DNA from: Paulownia fortunei
Taxonomy: Eukaryota > Streptophyta > Magnoliopsida > Lamiales > Paulowniaceae
Direction of reading: 5' to 3'
Assembly (NCBI GenBank): GCA_019321725.1
Contig: CM033108.1
Span: 14,960,060-15,024,059, forward strand
Length of the DNA stretch: 64,000 nucleotides
Shown: positions 23,180-33,262 of the stretch, piece by piece
Numbering within the stretch: the first letter of the stretch is position 1
How the letters are laid out: every line of letters starts with the position of its first letter
Notes under the pieces: generated by a model
Database searches by the model: none
What the model was told of the DNA's origin: nothing
What the model saw: the letters and a program-made list of their open reading frames with translations, nothing else
Position numbers and translations under genes: made by a program

Positions 23180-24880
23180 AATTTTCCCACACTTAACCCT
23201 TGCTTGTTCACGAACAAGCCTTAAACAAATATAAACTAATCCACTTTCGTAGGAAATCACGATTGCATTTAGCATATTCAACAAGCCTTTAAACCACTAG
23301 GTGGTGTATAGAGGACGAGTTATAGTCTCGTGAAGGTTTCCAGCAGTGATACCCACAAACACCAATAATAACTGTCTTCCAACTTTTATTCTCATGAAGC
23401 AACAAAGTAATATGAAAATAAAATCAAACAAGTGTTGAGTTTAACTCTTAATCATTCAAAAATTAATAAATTTCTACAATAAGCATACTCAAGTGTGTGT
23501 GGATAGTTAATGTTAATAGTGACGAAACTATGCATGCTTCAAATAAGTAATTTCTCATAAAACCTTACAAAAATCATCATCCAATCTCTAACAGAAAAGT
23601 TAAACATCATAGACTCTTCTTTTGGTGCAAATCTCTACTGCATTGAAGGCACCACATGAAATCAAAAGGTCTTCAATAAAGGTTATAATAGGTCTAAAGG
23701 GTAGTGATGTAACTAAGAAATAAAATGATAAGATGCAACAAAGGTTCTAAAAATTTTATGGAATTAGAGGCACATAATTTATCGATGAATAATTCTCAAA
23801 CTCCACAAATTTCAACACTGAGGTCTATTGTTATTGAATTGGAGCCTTCTTATTCATCTTGCAACATCTCATTTTTAGTTGCAACGCATAGCACTATGTA
23901 ATTTTTTTTCTATTTTTTTAAAAGAAACTCCCCCAAACTTATCTTCTACTCCAACCTGAATTTCTTTTATAAGTTCATGCAATCAATTGAATGTCTCTTA
24001 AACTCCAATCATTTTTAGAATAAGGGTTGGATAATAGTGTATTTAGGCTAGGTAAAAAAATATGATTACAAAAAAAAATATTTATTTATTGAAAGGCTCA
24101 AAGTGGTTTATTAGAGAGATGTTTTCTTGAAACATCATATGGATAACAAGCTAATTTGGCAATGGTGCTAGAAAGCCTAATGTCTTAATGATTTTTCCAG
24201 TGGTGCACTATTAGTCGTTCGCCTCGATAGACCAAAAGTAAAAGTTTTAATGCTCAACCCCAACATGTTGAAGATCCAAGTGATGATTAGAGTAAGGGCA
24301 TAAGAACTATCTATTTTGACATGATTGTCTTCATACTCAATAACATAACTATTTGTATAAAACAAAATTTGAGTATAATTATTGCAAAATATATTAACCA
24401 AATAACAACATCAAAATCCAAAACAACACCCATTATCAATCAAACCATATTATTCATGCTTAATTTTAATCATTGAAGTTGGAAGAACCTCTACAACTCA
24501 AAAAATTAAAAATAATTGGTAATCCACAAATATTTGTTAAAAACTTTACAAATTTGCCATGTTATGCAAAAAATAGGGATGCGTCTCAAGAGTGTTATAA
24601 TTACCCTTTATTCAGCCACCATTTTTCATGCTTTCAACAAACTCATCAAAAAAACATGCTTGATTTTTTTTAAAAATAAAATACTAAAAAAACACACAAG
24701 TCATGATATCAACTATCCGTTCCCTAACCTAATCGAGATATTATCCTCAATGTCAAAAATATATAGGAAAGTAGAGTTTGAAAGATATCACCTGAAGTGT
24801 GGCTAATAAGTCTGAAACAAAAAAAAACATATACTATTAGATAAAACTATTAACAATAAGTATCACAAATTGAGAGTCAA
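23180..24880 (-). other. Athila post-pol non-coding region
   Basis: The part to 24716 is shared with the plus-strand copy at 19928-21494. The frames at 24177-24401 and 20103-20342 are mirror images in the palindrome and are not supported as genes. A tttttttttgtttcag tract on the minus strand near 24815-24830 looks like a 3' splice site. Confidence 0.5.
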
Positions 24881-24899
24881 ATTCAATTTACATTTTTGA

Positions 24900-25268
24900 C
24901 CATTGTTCCTGTTGGACCAATCCACATTGGCCAAAGCTGGATTAGTTTCTGGCACATATGCTAGAAGTTGATCAATCAGCTGGTCAGGTGTTGGAGTAGA
25001 AATGAGGATTCTTCAAACAAACGGTGAAATAAAACTTTTTTTTCATAGCATGATCTACAAAAGATAGCAAACTATCATAAAAATCATTAACATTCAGAAT
25101 ACCTATAAGTTTTTGGTGAATGTTGAGTTGTGCCCAAGAGACAACTTGGAATAATTGCTCCAGTATACCAAAACTGCTAGGTAGAATGATGAATGCATCT
25201 GCATTATTTAATATGTTAGGCATTCTATCCTGAATATGTGATACTTTTAGCTCATCTCCAATGGTCAT
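24900..25268 (-). pseudogene. LOG-like (cytokinin riboside monophosphate phosphoribohydrolase) fragment
   Basis: Minus-strand frame 24984-25268 reads as the C-terminal half of a LOG / lysine-decarboxylase-like protein: ADAFIILPSSFGILEQLFQV, WAQLNIHQKLIGILNVNDFY, then DSLLSFVDHA. After a frameshift near 25000 another frame gives STPTPDQLIDQLLAYVPE, the usual C-terminal helix. In the family this enzyme releases active cytokinin bases. The PGGxGTxxE active-site box is here PSSFGILEQ, so both Gly and the Glu are lost, and the N-terminal half is absent. It lies between integrase and 3' LTR of the Athila element, on the same strand. Non-functional by sequence. Confidence 0.8.
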
Positions 25269-25279
25269 ACATGTGAATG

Positions 25280-25960
25280 TATATGTAGTTGTGATTGTGG
25301 CTCACATCTTCCTCTGGTTTTATGTCCAGTAACAGCTTAAACGTCCTCTATGGGTCGATGATATGTTTCTCATCCAGTTTTCTTATAAATTGGCAAATAG
25401 GGTTTTTTAATGTCAGATTCCCAATACTATAAAACTCATATTCATTTAGAAAACGATCTCATAAATCAAGAATTTCATGTTGTACCAATCCACTAGAATG
25501 CATCTCAAGAGTCAATATAATGTGATCTAAAGACTCTTTACTCAGTCCATCCATAATGAATTTAAGTTTATCTTCTTAATTTTTAGAGACCATTCCTAAA
25601 GAATGATACTTTTTGTTGCAAGTCCATCTAGCACAGTTGTGACAAACTTTCATTTTTTTCACCCTTTGTTTTTTTGAATATATACTTTTACCAAAACCAG
25701 ACATGTATTTAAGAAGCAAATCTGGAAACTAATGTGAAAACTCACCTGCTCTTACCTTTGCTTCAATTATCCATCGTATGTCCTCTGGGATGCCCTTGTA
25801 CATAAGCATCCTCAATCTTTCAATCCTGATTTTATAAATTTTCAAAATTACATTTTTCGGAAGAAAAGGAAATCGCTTCTTGAGAGTTAGAAAAATATCA
25901 CCCATTTTGAAAATAACAAGAAAAGAGAATGAGAAAAGTAAAGAAAATTTGTACAAAGAT
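25280..25960 (-). pseudogene. Unrecognised degraded ORF between Athila integrase and LOG fragment
   Basis: I do not recognise this protein. On the minus strand the frame 25729-25956 has a hydrophobic start and a basic helix-like part (IRIERLRMLMYKGIPEDIRW). A second frame near 25610-25690 gives MKVCHNCARWTCNKKYHSLG, with a C-x2-C-x4-C pattern that could bind a metal, and a third continues with KLKFIMDGLSKESLDHIILT. The order suggests one older protein of 200 residues or more broken by stops and frameshifts. It may be the extra 3' ORF of the element or host sequence captured with the LOG piece. Confidence 0.45.
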
Positions 25961-26149
25961 TTCAGTTGTTTGGGAAACTAACAAGTCCTACTTTTATAGC
26001 TATGGAGTACTGTTATCCACCACATAACCGGGAAAAGAAAAGAAAAAAAAATAAAAGAGAGAAAAAAAAACTTTCAAAACAAATAATGTAAGAGAAAATG
26101 AGTATATATAACACCAATCATAACAAGGGTTAGAAAGAAAAAGAATTTC

Positions 26150-27260
26150 CTCTTGTGAAAATTGATTTTCTAGAAATGGTTTAACTCTTTGTCCATTTAC
26201 TTTGAATATGTTATCATTTTTATGATTCTCAATGTTAATTTCCCTATAAGGATATTTTTTTTTACAACAAAAGAACCACTCCACCTTGATCTTAATTTTC
26301 CAAGAAATAAATACAATTGAGAATTATAAAGCAAAACCTTTTGACAAACCTCAAATATTTTTCTTGAAATTTTATTCTCATGAAAATCTTTGATTCTTGC
26401 TTTATAAATTTTAGAATTTTCATATGCATATTTCTCAGTCTTGAAGTTCATTGATTTGCAATTTGTACAATTTTGAAGCTTCATCAAGGTTGAAGTTAAA
26501 TATTTTGATTGCCCAATAAGCTTTATGTTCAAGTTCAACAGGTAATGACAAGGTTTTCCATAAACTATCCTATAAGGAGACATGCCTAATGATGTTTTGA
26601 AAGCAGTTCTATATGCCCAAAGTGTTTCGGTAAGTCTAAGAGGCCAATCTTTATGATTTGGTTAACTGTTTTCTTCAAAATTTATTTTATCTCCGTATTT
26701 GCAAGTTCAACTTGTCCATTTGTCTAAGGGTGATAAGGGGTTGCAACTTTATGTATGATTCCATATTTCCTCATTAAAGTTCCAAAATCTTTGTTCCAAA
26801 AATATTTTCCCCCACCCCATCACTGATTATAGATCTAGGAATTCCAAATCGACTTAAAATATTTTCTTTTAAAAAATTTATCACTATTTTATGATCATTG
26901 CTTCGACTAGAAATTGCCTCGATCTATTTTGAAACATAATCTATGGCAACCAATATGTAAAGAAAACCTAATGATAATGGAAATGGCCCTATAAAATCAA
27001 CACCCCAACAGTTAAAGATTTCAATCACTAGGATAGGGTGTAGGGGCATCATATTTCTCTTTGAAAGAGACCCTAACTTTTGACAATTTTCATAATTTTT
27101 GCAGAAAGTGTAAGTGTCTTTGAAAAGAGTTGGCCAATAAAATCCATATTGCAAGATTTTTGCAGTAGTTTTCTTTATAGAAAAATGACCACCACATGTT
27201 TCTGAATGACAAAATTTGACAATATTACCTATCTCATTGTCAGGCACACATCTTTGAAAG
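26150..27260 (-). pseudogene. Athila-type integrase
   Basis: The frame 26924-27247 holds the N-terminal zinc finger (H..H then CKNYENCQKLG) and the start of the core (VDFIGPFPLSLGFLYILVAI, with the first catalytic Asp). The core continues through broken frames; the frame 26197-26583 holds the C-terminal part starting MSPYRIVYGKPCHYLLNLN and a GKLRSRWSGSF block, then a final VNGQRVKPF near 26170. Stops and frameshifts separate the parts. Confidence 0.85.
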
Positions 27261-27349
27261 ATTTGATCTGGACAATATTTGAATAGGTGTGGATCATCCC
27301 AATAAAAGTTTTTAACTTCAGTTAAAAACTTCTTTTTGTCTTGAGAGTT

Positions 27350-27930
27350 CTAAAGTGATGGCATCTTTCCTGTCACAAGAAAATTAACAATATTAGTAAA
27401 CCAAGGTAAAATAGAAACATTAAATAGTTGTTCATCAGGGAAAGTGTCATTAATAGATGTGGTTTGAAATGAATCATTACAAACAAGTCTCGACAAATGA
27501 TCAGCCACTATATTTTCTATTCTCTTTTTATCTTGAATAGTAACATTAAATTCCTGAAGTAAGAGAATCCACATAATCAGTCTTGGTTTAGCATCTTTTT
27601 TTGATAAAAAGATATTTTAAAGCTGCATGATCACTGAAAACAACAACTGATGAGCCAACAAGATAAGATCGAAATTTGTCCAATGTAAAAACTACAGCAA
27701 GTAATTATTTTTCAATTGTTGTATAATTCAATTGATCACCATTTAAAGTTTCACTTGCATAGTAAATAACATATGGTTTCTTATCTTTTCTTTGTCCCAA
27801 GATAGCTCCAACAACATAATCACGAGCATCACACATTATTTCAAAAGGTAAAGTCCAATTTAGAGGTTGCATAATTGGAGCAGATGTAAACATGCTTTTA
27901 AGCTTAACAAAAGCATTTTCACAGCTTTTA
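27350..27930 (-). pseudogene. Athila-type RNase H
   Basis: Starts inside the long frame 27705-28367 with FEIMCDARDYVVGAILGQ (first catalytic Asp) and a YYASETLNGDQLNYTTIEK block holding the Glu. A stop at ~27703 breaks it; the frame 27350-27574 gives the end [16 protein letters not shown] and ADHLSRL, usual for this lineage. Confidence 0.85.
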
Positions 27931-29006
27931 GTCCATTCAAAAATATTGTCTTTTGTTAGAAAATTACACAAAGGTTTAGATATTATACTAAAATCTTTTA
28001 TAAATCTTCTATAAAAACCAGTATGTCCTAAATATGATCTAACCTCCTTCACAATCTTTGGTGTTAGCAAATTGGTAATTAACTCAATTTTAGATTTGTC
28101 AACCTCAATACCTTCTGATGAAATAATGTGTCCAAGAACAATACCAGTTGTTACTATGAAATGACATTTCTCCCAATTGAGCACAAGATTCTTTTCTTCA
28201 CACCTGATCAAAACTTTTTCTAAATTAGATAAGCAATCATCAAATGAATTACCAAAAATAGAAAAATCATCCAGGAAGACTTCAAGAAAACGTTCAACCA
28301 TGTCACTAAAAATACTAAGCATGCTTCGTTGGAATGTAGTTGGTGCATTACATAATCCAAAAGGCATCCTTCGATATGCAAAAGTACCAAAAGGATATGT
28401 AAAAGTTATTTTTTCTTAATCTTCAAGTACAATTACAATTTGATTATATTCAAAATATCCATCTAAAAAGTAATAAAATTCGTGTCCTGTAACTCTTTCT
28501 AAAATTTGATCCATGAAAGGTAATGGAAAATGATCTTTTCTAGTAACTGAGTTGAGTTTCCTATAGTCAATGCACATTCGCCAACCAGTAACAGTCCTAG
28601 TTGGAATTAATTCATCATTCTCATTCTTAACTATAGTAATTCTAGATTTCTTAGGTACAACTTGAGTAGGACTTATCCATTTACTATCAGAAATAGGATA
28701 AATGATTCTATTATCTAAGAGTTTAATGACTTCATTTCTCACTACTTCTTTCATATTAGGATTTAGCCTTCGTTGCATTTCTCTAGAAGGTTTAGCATTT
28801 TCCTCTAGATAGATGTTATGTGTGTAAATGAAAAGATTAATACTTTTAATATCAGCAATGGTCCATCCTAAAGCATTCTTATACATTTTAAGAGTTTCAA
28901 TCAACTTACCTTCTTGAGATGCATCGAGTTTGGAAGAAATTATTACTGAAAAAGTCTCATTCTCACTCAAGAAAGAGTATTTCAAATTAACTGGTAAATG
29001 TTTCAA
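27931..29006 (-). pseudogene. Athila-type reverse transcriptase, mostly readable
   Basis: The frame 28416-29006 covers the fingers and palm start (WRMCIDYRKLNSVTRKDHFP, then FMDQILERV). The frame 27705-28367 covers MPFGLCNAPTTFQR, the catalytic FLDDFSIFG box with both Asp kept, and the connection GFYRRFIKDFS. One stop (about 28416-28418) plus a few codons separates the two frames. This is the best preserved RT of the window. Confidence 0.9.
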
Positions 29007-29047
29007 ATCAACTACGAGAACTTTAATACTTGATGGAATAGATTTTA

Positions 29048-29640
29048 CTATTGATGATAAAAGTTTTTCGAACCTTGGCTTCCAAATTTTTTTTTCTTGT
29101 ACCTGTAAAAATTTAGAGATAGTATTAGTGTATGCCTTTTTACAAATATTTCACTTTCGAAACAAGTCTCCAAAGAATCTAAAGAGTTAGTAGTAGTAAA
29201 GTATTCATGAACAAGTTCCTCAATTGAATCCACTTCATGTACTTCAACATTTTCTGCAGGTTGCATACAAACATTAAACACATTTAGTTCCAAAGTTATA
29301 TTTCCAAATGATAACTTCAAAATATCATTTCTACAATTGATCAAAGCATTTGAAGTTGCAAGAAAAGCACGAACCAAAATGATAGGAATTTGTGTATGTG
29401 TTTGTGCAAAAAGCTCTGTGTCCAAAAAAATGAAATCAACTGGAAAGTAAAACTTAACAATTTGTACCAACACATCTTCTACTATTCCCTTTGGAACTTT
29501 AATTGAATGGTCAGCTAGTTGGAGTACAGCAGAAGTTGTTTTAAATTCTCCCAAACCTAACTATTCATAAATTGAAAAAGGTAGAAGATTTACACTAGCA
29601 CCAAGATCAAGCAAAGCACGCTTTATTATAGTGTTTCCTA
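29048..29640 (-). pseudogene. Athila-type protease region
   Basis: The frame 29048-29554 contains LADHSIKVPKGIVEDVLVQI, equal to the conserved ADRSIK.PRGVVEDVLV block downstream of the protease active site, then FYFPVDFIFLDTE. Upstream near 29590-29610 the minus strand reads a LLDLGASVNLLPF-like box, with the D-x-G of the protease. A stop near 29557 lies between them. Confidence 0.75.
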
Positions 29641-30068
29641 TGTTACATGAAATGGTTGGACAACATGGATCTTTGTACTTAAGTGGAGTGAATTGTTGAA
29701 TGATTGAACTAACACTTTCAATTAAAAATGCCTTCTTTTGTACATGATATTTTCTTTTGATTGTTCACAGATCTTTTAAAAATTTGACGTAAGGTGGAAT
29801 TTGCTTGATTGCATCCAATAATAGAATATTAATCTTGACTTGTTTAAAAATTTCAAAAATTTCAGCATTTGAGTTCAATTTCTGAGTTGTTTGCAATCTT
29901 TGAGGAAAGAGTGCTGGAGGTAAATATTTATCTTTTTCATTATTTTCACACTTACCTTCTTCAAACTTACCTTCGACGTTAAGACTATTTCCATTTTTTA
30001 TTTCTAGAGGTAGATTAAAAACTTTCTCCTTAGGATGAATAGTCTTGTTAATAACTTTTCCATTCCGA
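29641..30068 (-). pseudogene. Athila-type gag, C-terminal part
   Basis: The frame 29765-30133 carries the end of gag: YLPPALFPQRLQTTQKLN, then FKQVKINILLLDAIKQIPPY and VKFLKDL, all standard for Athila gag-protease linkers. At about 30068 the reading passes without a stop into Copia pol sequence (MSPKTPEERERMARI side). The first 20-odd codons of this open frame are therefore Copia, not Athila: the frame is a chimera made by rearrangement. Confidence 0.8.
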
Positions 30069-30850
30069 ATACGAGCCATCCTCTCTCTCTTCAGGTGTCT
30101 TGGGAGACATAGCCTTAAAGAGTAAAATCTCATGACTCATAGGCAGGAATCCTTGCTTGTATTCCTCCATACTAAAACGTTTTAGCACTTTGTCTATGCA
30201 CATGGACTGGGATAGTCCAATCATCTTTCTTGATCTATCTCTATAGATCTTTATCCCTAGAATAAAAGATGCATCCCCAAGTCCTTCATGGAAAATTAAT
30301 TAAACATCCAAGTCTTCATTGACTGCAACATTCCTATATCATTCCCAATGAATAAGATGTCATCAACGTAGAGTACAACAAATGTAACTACACTCCCACT
30401 AACCTTCTTGTAGATACATGATTCATCCAGGTTCTTATGAAAATCAAAGGTTTTGATTGTTTCATCAAATCGGATGTTCCAACTCCTCGAAACTTGTTTG
30501 AGTCCATAAATAGACCTTTGGAGCTTGCAAACTTTTTGTTTGCTCCCACTGGATATAAAGACTTCTAGCTGTTTCATATATATCTATTCCTTAATGTTTC
30601 CAATAAGGAAAGCAATCTTCACATCCATTTATCATATCTCATAGTTATAATATGCAGATATAGCTAACAGTATCCGAATGGATTTAAGCATCGCTACTAA
30701 TGAAGAAGTTTTTTCATAATCAATTCCTTGCTTTTAAGTATAACCTTTTACAATTAAACCTAATTTATAGGTTGCTACCTCTCCATCTATTTCAACCTTA
30801 TGCTTGTAGACCTAATTGCAGCCAATGGGGACAATTATCTGTGGTAGGTT
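30068..30850 (-). pseudogene. Copia reverse transcriptase, element E
   Basis: Minus-strand pieces give MDVKIAFLIGN-like palm sequence, then the frame 30296-30577 with KVCKLQRSIYGLKQVSRSWN and the intact catalytic box LYVDDILFIGND, then LSQSMCIDKVLKRFSMEEYK and PMSHEILL. Stops occur near 30576 and 30299. The reading breaks off at MARI, where the Copia family continues with an ASAIGS motif. Confidence 0.85.
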
Positions 30851-30852
30851 CA

Positions 30853-31058
30853 TTAATGTTCATCAGATTGCATAGCTTCTTGCCATTTCTCCGAATTGAT
30901 GTTAGACGTCACCTCTCCATAGTTTCTTGGATCATTATCCAAGGGGAGTCCTTCTTCTTTGTTCTCTAACAAGAAGTTATACCTCTTAGGTACACTTGAG
31001 ACCCTTTCAGATCTTCGAAAAGGTTGTGCTTGAGAGGGCCCTATAATATAAATTTCAT
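30853..31058 (-). pseudogene. Copia integrase-RT linker, element E
   Basis: The frame 30853-31095 includes QPFRRSERVSSVPKRYNFLL and DPRNYGEVTSNINSEKWQEA, the usual stretch just upstream of RT. Its first part belongs to the inserted LTR at 31059. Confidence 0.75.
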
Positions 31059-31627
31059 TGTCTGCAAAAATTACAAACAAAAAAAAATAGTACAAATAAA
31101 ATTTTATTGAATTTAATAAAAATATATAGATACAAGCTCCATTGATCCTCCGATTCTTCTTTGCAAGAAATGTTGACTTTGTGAATTTGGTAACTTTTTG
31201 ATGGAATCGAACCTATGATCTCCTCCAAAGGTGACTTGATTTTCAATAATGTTAATTTGAGGGTTTAACAACTTAATCTCAAATTAAACGCCATGATTTG
31301 CTGAGCTTTGTGAAGAATGTCTTGCTTTTCACCTTGAACACCGTAGATCTCCTTGTATTTGATGGACTTGAGTTGAGAGATCTTTCTCCAACGCCTTTTT
31401 TGATTAGATCTCTTCTTCTTCTTCACTTGTGTTTAACTTCTTGGATATGACCTTTATTTATACTTGTAGAATGAGGGCTCTTGCCTTTTAATTTTATCAA
31501 TAAAATATTTTATTTAATTTTTGAAATCTAATGATAATTCCAAAAATAAATAAAAGTATAAAATTGATAAGTTAAAATTTATTACACATGTCAATACATA
31601 ATTGACTAGAAATTTTCCATGTCTACA
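31059..31627 (-). repeat. LTR of the inserted element
   Basis: Starts tgtagaca and ends gcagaca on the minus strand, with a purine tract directly upstream. No second copy is seen in the window, so the boundaries rest on termini and PPT only. Confidence 0.6.
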
Positions 31628-31699
31628 AATGCCCCCTCGAGACTTGTTCATGTGCATCCAGTGGGTGTGAAAAGTGAATAAGTCTCGAAATCTTTTGAA

Positions 31700-32075
31700 T
31701 TGATTTGAACTTGTAGATAGTTTATCCTCATATCAAGGAATTCTTGACTTGATTTGACTTTATAGATAGTTTATAGTTGTATCGAGGAGTCTTTATTTGA
31801 ATTTAAATTTGTAGATAGTTTATACTCATATTAAGGAGTCTCAATTTGAATTTAAAATTTCTTAGATAGTTTATACTCATATCAAGGAGTCTTCATTTGA
31901 ATTTGACTTCTAGATATTTTATACTCATGTCAATGAGTGTTTCATTTGATTTGACTTGTAGACCTTTTATACTCATATCAAGGAGTACTTCATTTGAATT
32001 TAAATTTGTAGATAATTTATAATCGTATCAAGGAGTCTTTATTTGAATTTGACTTATAGACCTTTTATACTCTTT
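31700..32075. repeat. 49-bp tandem repeat, ~7.5 units
   Basis: The tag tagata/tagacc...tttat recurs at 31713, 31763, 31812, 31863, 31911, 31959, 32009 and 32057 (spacing 48-51 bp). Each unit also has tactcatatcaaggagtctt and catttgaatttga. It lies directly upstream of the PPT of the inserted element. Confidence 0.9.
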
Positions 32076-32083
32076 ATACTTAA

Positions 32084-32440
32084 GCTAATTTGTTTCTCTA
32101 CTTCGATTCTGAATTCTTTAAACTTTTTAAATACTTCAGACTTGTACCTTAAAGGTATATATAACCATACATAGATAAGTCATCGATAAAGGTTAAGAAG
32201 TAGTTATAGTTCCCGATGGAACTAACATCTAATGGCCTACATACATCTGTATAGATCAAATCCAATAGATGTTTAGCTAGCTCTACTTGTCCAACAAATG
32301 GAGATGTGATCATCTTTTCTTTGAGGCATGATTCACATGTTGGCAGTTCTTGCTCATGCTTTAGATTAAGCAATTGTGCCTACTTGTTAATCATTTTCTC
32401 ATAAATATACCTTAATCTTGCATGCCATAAACTCATGAAA
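32084..32440 (-). pseudogene. Copia GAG-pre-integrase and integrase start, element E
   Basis: The frame 32149-32373 gives CESCLKEKMITSPFVGQ, then the integrase core start DLIYTDVCRPLDVSS (first catalytic Asp) and YFLTFIDDLSMYGYIYL. The text ends near 32084 with a KFKEFRIEVEKQ-like motif, after which the inserted element begins. The second catalytic Asp and the Glu are not in the window. Confidence 0.8.
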
Positions 32441-32589
32441 CTATGATTATCTATTTTTTTTTATTTTATTGAATTGAGAAAATGGGGTTATGGGGAGTAA
32501 CAGTATATGAACAATTCGTTAAAGAGTTCGAATAGATAAAATCAGAACAATTAAAAATGGAGCAATTTCTATTCTCAATGATAAATCTA

Positions 32590-32900
32590 AATTCTTCTCT
32601 ATCCAAAACTAGAATAGAGACAACGTTCTTAATAATATCTGGAACAAAAGACAATTGATTAAAACTATTACAGAACTATTCTCAAAAGTTAGATTAACAT
32701 TGTCTATAGCTAATGCAGCAAGATTAACATTGTCTATAGCTAATGCAGCAACTCTTGCTGTATTCAACATCTCTCCTTCATCCAGCTTCCTACTTCTTGT
32801 CATCATCTGCAAATCATTGTAGATATGTGAGGCACAATCGGTATCTAATACCCAAGAAGTATTGCTAACAAATAGGTTAACTTCAACAAAATATATATAT
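32590..32900 (-). pseudogene. Copia protease region, element E
   Basis: Near 32810-32870 the minus strand reads a WVLDTDCASHIYNDLQ-like block, where the D-[ST]-G active site has become D-T-D. Downstream, a 31-bp segment (agattaacattgtctatagctaatgcagca) is present twice in tandem at about 32690-32750, duplicating 10-11 codons. Confidence 0.65.
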
Positions 32901-32907
32901 GAACTCT

Positions 32908-33162
32908 TTAAGCTTGCAAGATACTCTTTGAAATTCTTCTTCTAGTACCCTGGTTTGCACAGTAATGACACTTTTCATTGGCTTGAGAAGAAACCTTATT
33001 GACACCGCCTTTAGCCTTCAGCTTGTTGGGCTTAGAGAAAACCTTTTCCTTTTCTCTTTCCTTTCTGTGGCATTTTAACCTTTGATCCGGAAGAGGATCT
33101 AACAAGCAAGATTGGCTTATGCTTTTTCATGGTGGACTCGGCCATATTTAACATGTTCACAT
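32908..33162 (-). pseudogene. Copia gag C-terminus with zinc knuckle, element E
   Basis: The minus strand shows a Lys-rich stretch (QKGKRKGKGF-type) and CHYCANQGT, the start of the CxxCxxxGHxxxxC knuckle, whose last part is frameshifted. It is followed to the right by AESTMKKHKPILLV and then the assembly gap. Confidence 0.75.
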
Positions 33163-33262
33163 NNNNNNNNNNNNNNNNNNNNNNNNNNNNNNNNNNNNNN
33201 NNNNNNNNNNNNNNNNNNNNNNNNNNNNNNNNNNNNNNNNNNNNNNNNNNNNNNNNNNNNNN
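33163..33262. other. Assembly gap, 100 N
   Basis: Exactly 100 undetermined bases, usually a placeholder of unknown size. It lies between Copia element E and the first satellite monomer, so the array may be longer than shown. Reading frames that cross it are meaningless. Confidence 0.99.

Larger units (their letters stand above)
19928..24716. repeat. Imperfect palindrome, ~2-kb arms
   Basis: The left arm is about 19928-21910, the right arm about 22768-24716 inverted, with a ~0.86-kb loop. Outer ends are gttgatatcatgacttgtgtg and its complement; inner ends lie at the gatatgtta...agaggta motif. The arms differ by about 8 percent by eye. Both arms are 3' ends of Athila-type elements. Confidence 0.85.
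22775..30068 (-). mobile_element. Athila-type Gypsy element, minus strand, 3' portion
   Basis: Read on the minus strand from 30068: C-terminal gag, protease, RT, RNase H, integrase, a long post-pol region with an unrecognised ORF and a LOG-like fragment, PPT (about 23180-23200) and the first ~405 bp of the 3' LTR. Its gag N-terminus, PBS and 5' LTR are not adjacent; matching pieces lie at 48117-51193 on the plus strand. Lineage is inferred from gag/protease and integrase similarity, the LTR start tgataagtg and the PBS of the 5' piece. Confidence 0.8.
31059..32083 (-). mobile_element. 3' end of an LTR retrotransposon inserted in Copia element E
   Basis: A 569-bp LTR (31059-31627; minus strand tgtagacatgg to gcagaca), a PPT (31628-31642, minus tctcgagggggcatt) and ~440 bp of internal sequence with a 49-bp tandem repeat. 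The LTR has a TATA-like tataaataaagg on the minus strand near 31457-31468. The insert replaces or interrupts the rest of the Copia integrase core. Lineage not determined; the repeat-then-PPT order is common in chromoviruses. Confidence 0.7.
30068..33162 (-). mobile_element. Copia element E, minus strand, gag end to RT
   Basis: From right to left on the minus strand: gag zinc knuckle, protease, GAG-pre-integrase and integrase start, an inserted LTR-element fragment (31059-32083), the integrase-RT linker, and RT up to MARI at 30068. The RNase H that should follow is not adjacent; a matching piece starts at 51194 on the plus strand. The 5' end of the element is lost in the assembly gap. Confidence 0.85.

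Noticed and set aside
24984..25268. A functional LOG gene
   Set aside because: Only the C-terminal half is present, it is frameshifted, and the PGGxGTxxE box is lost.
28177..28419. Plus-strand frames at 28177-28419 and 28930-29190
   Set aside because: Shadows of the Athila RT and protease on the minus strand.
29765..30133. A single novel protein of 122 residues
   Set aside because: The frame is a fusion of Copia pol and Athila gag at the inversion junction; both parts are known families.
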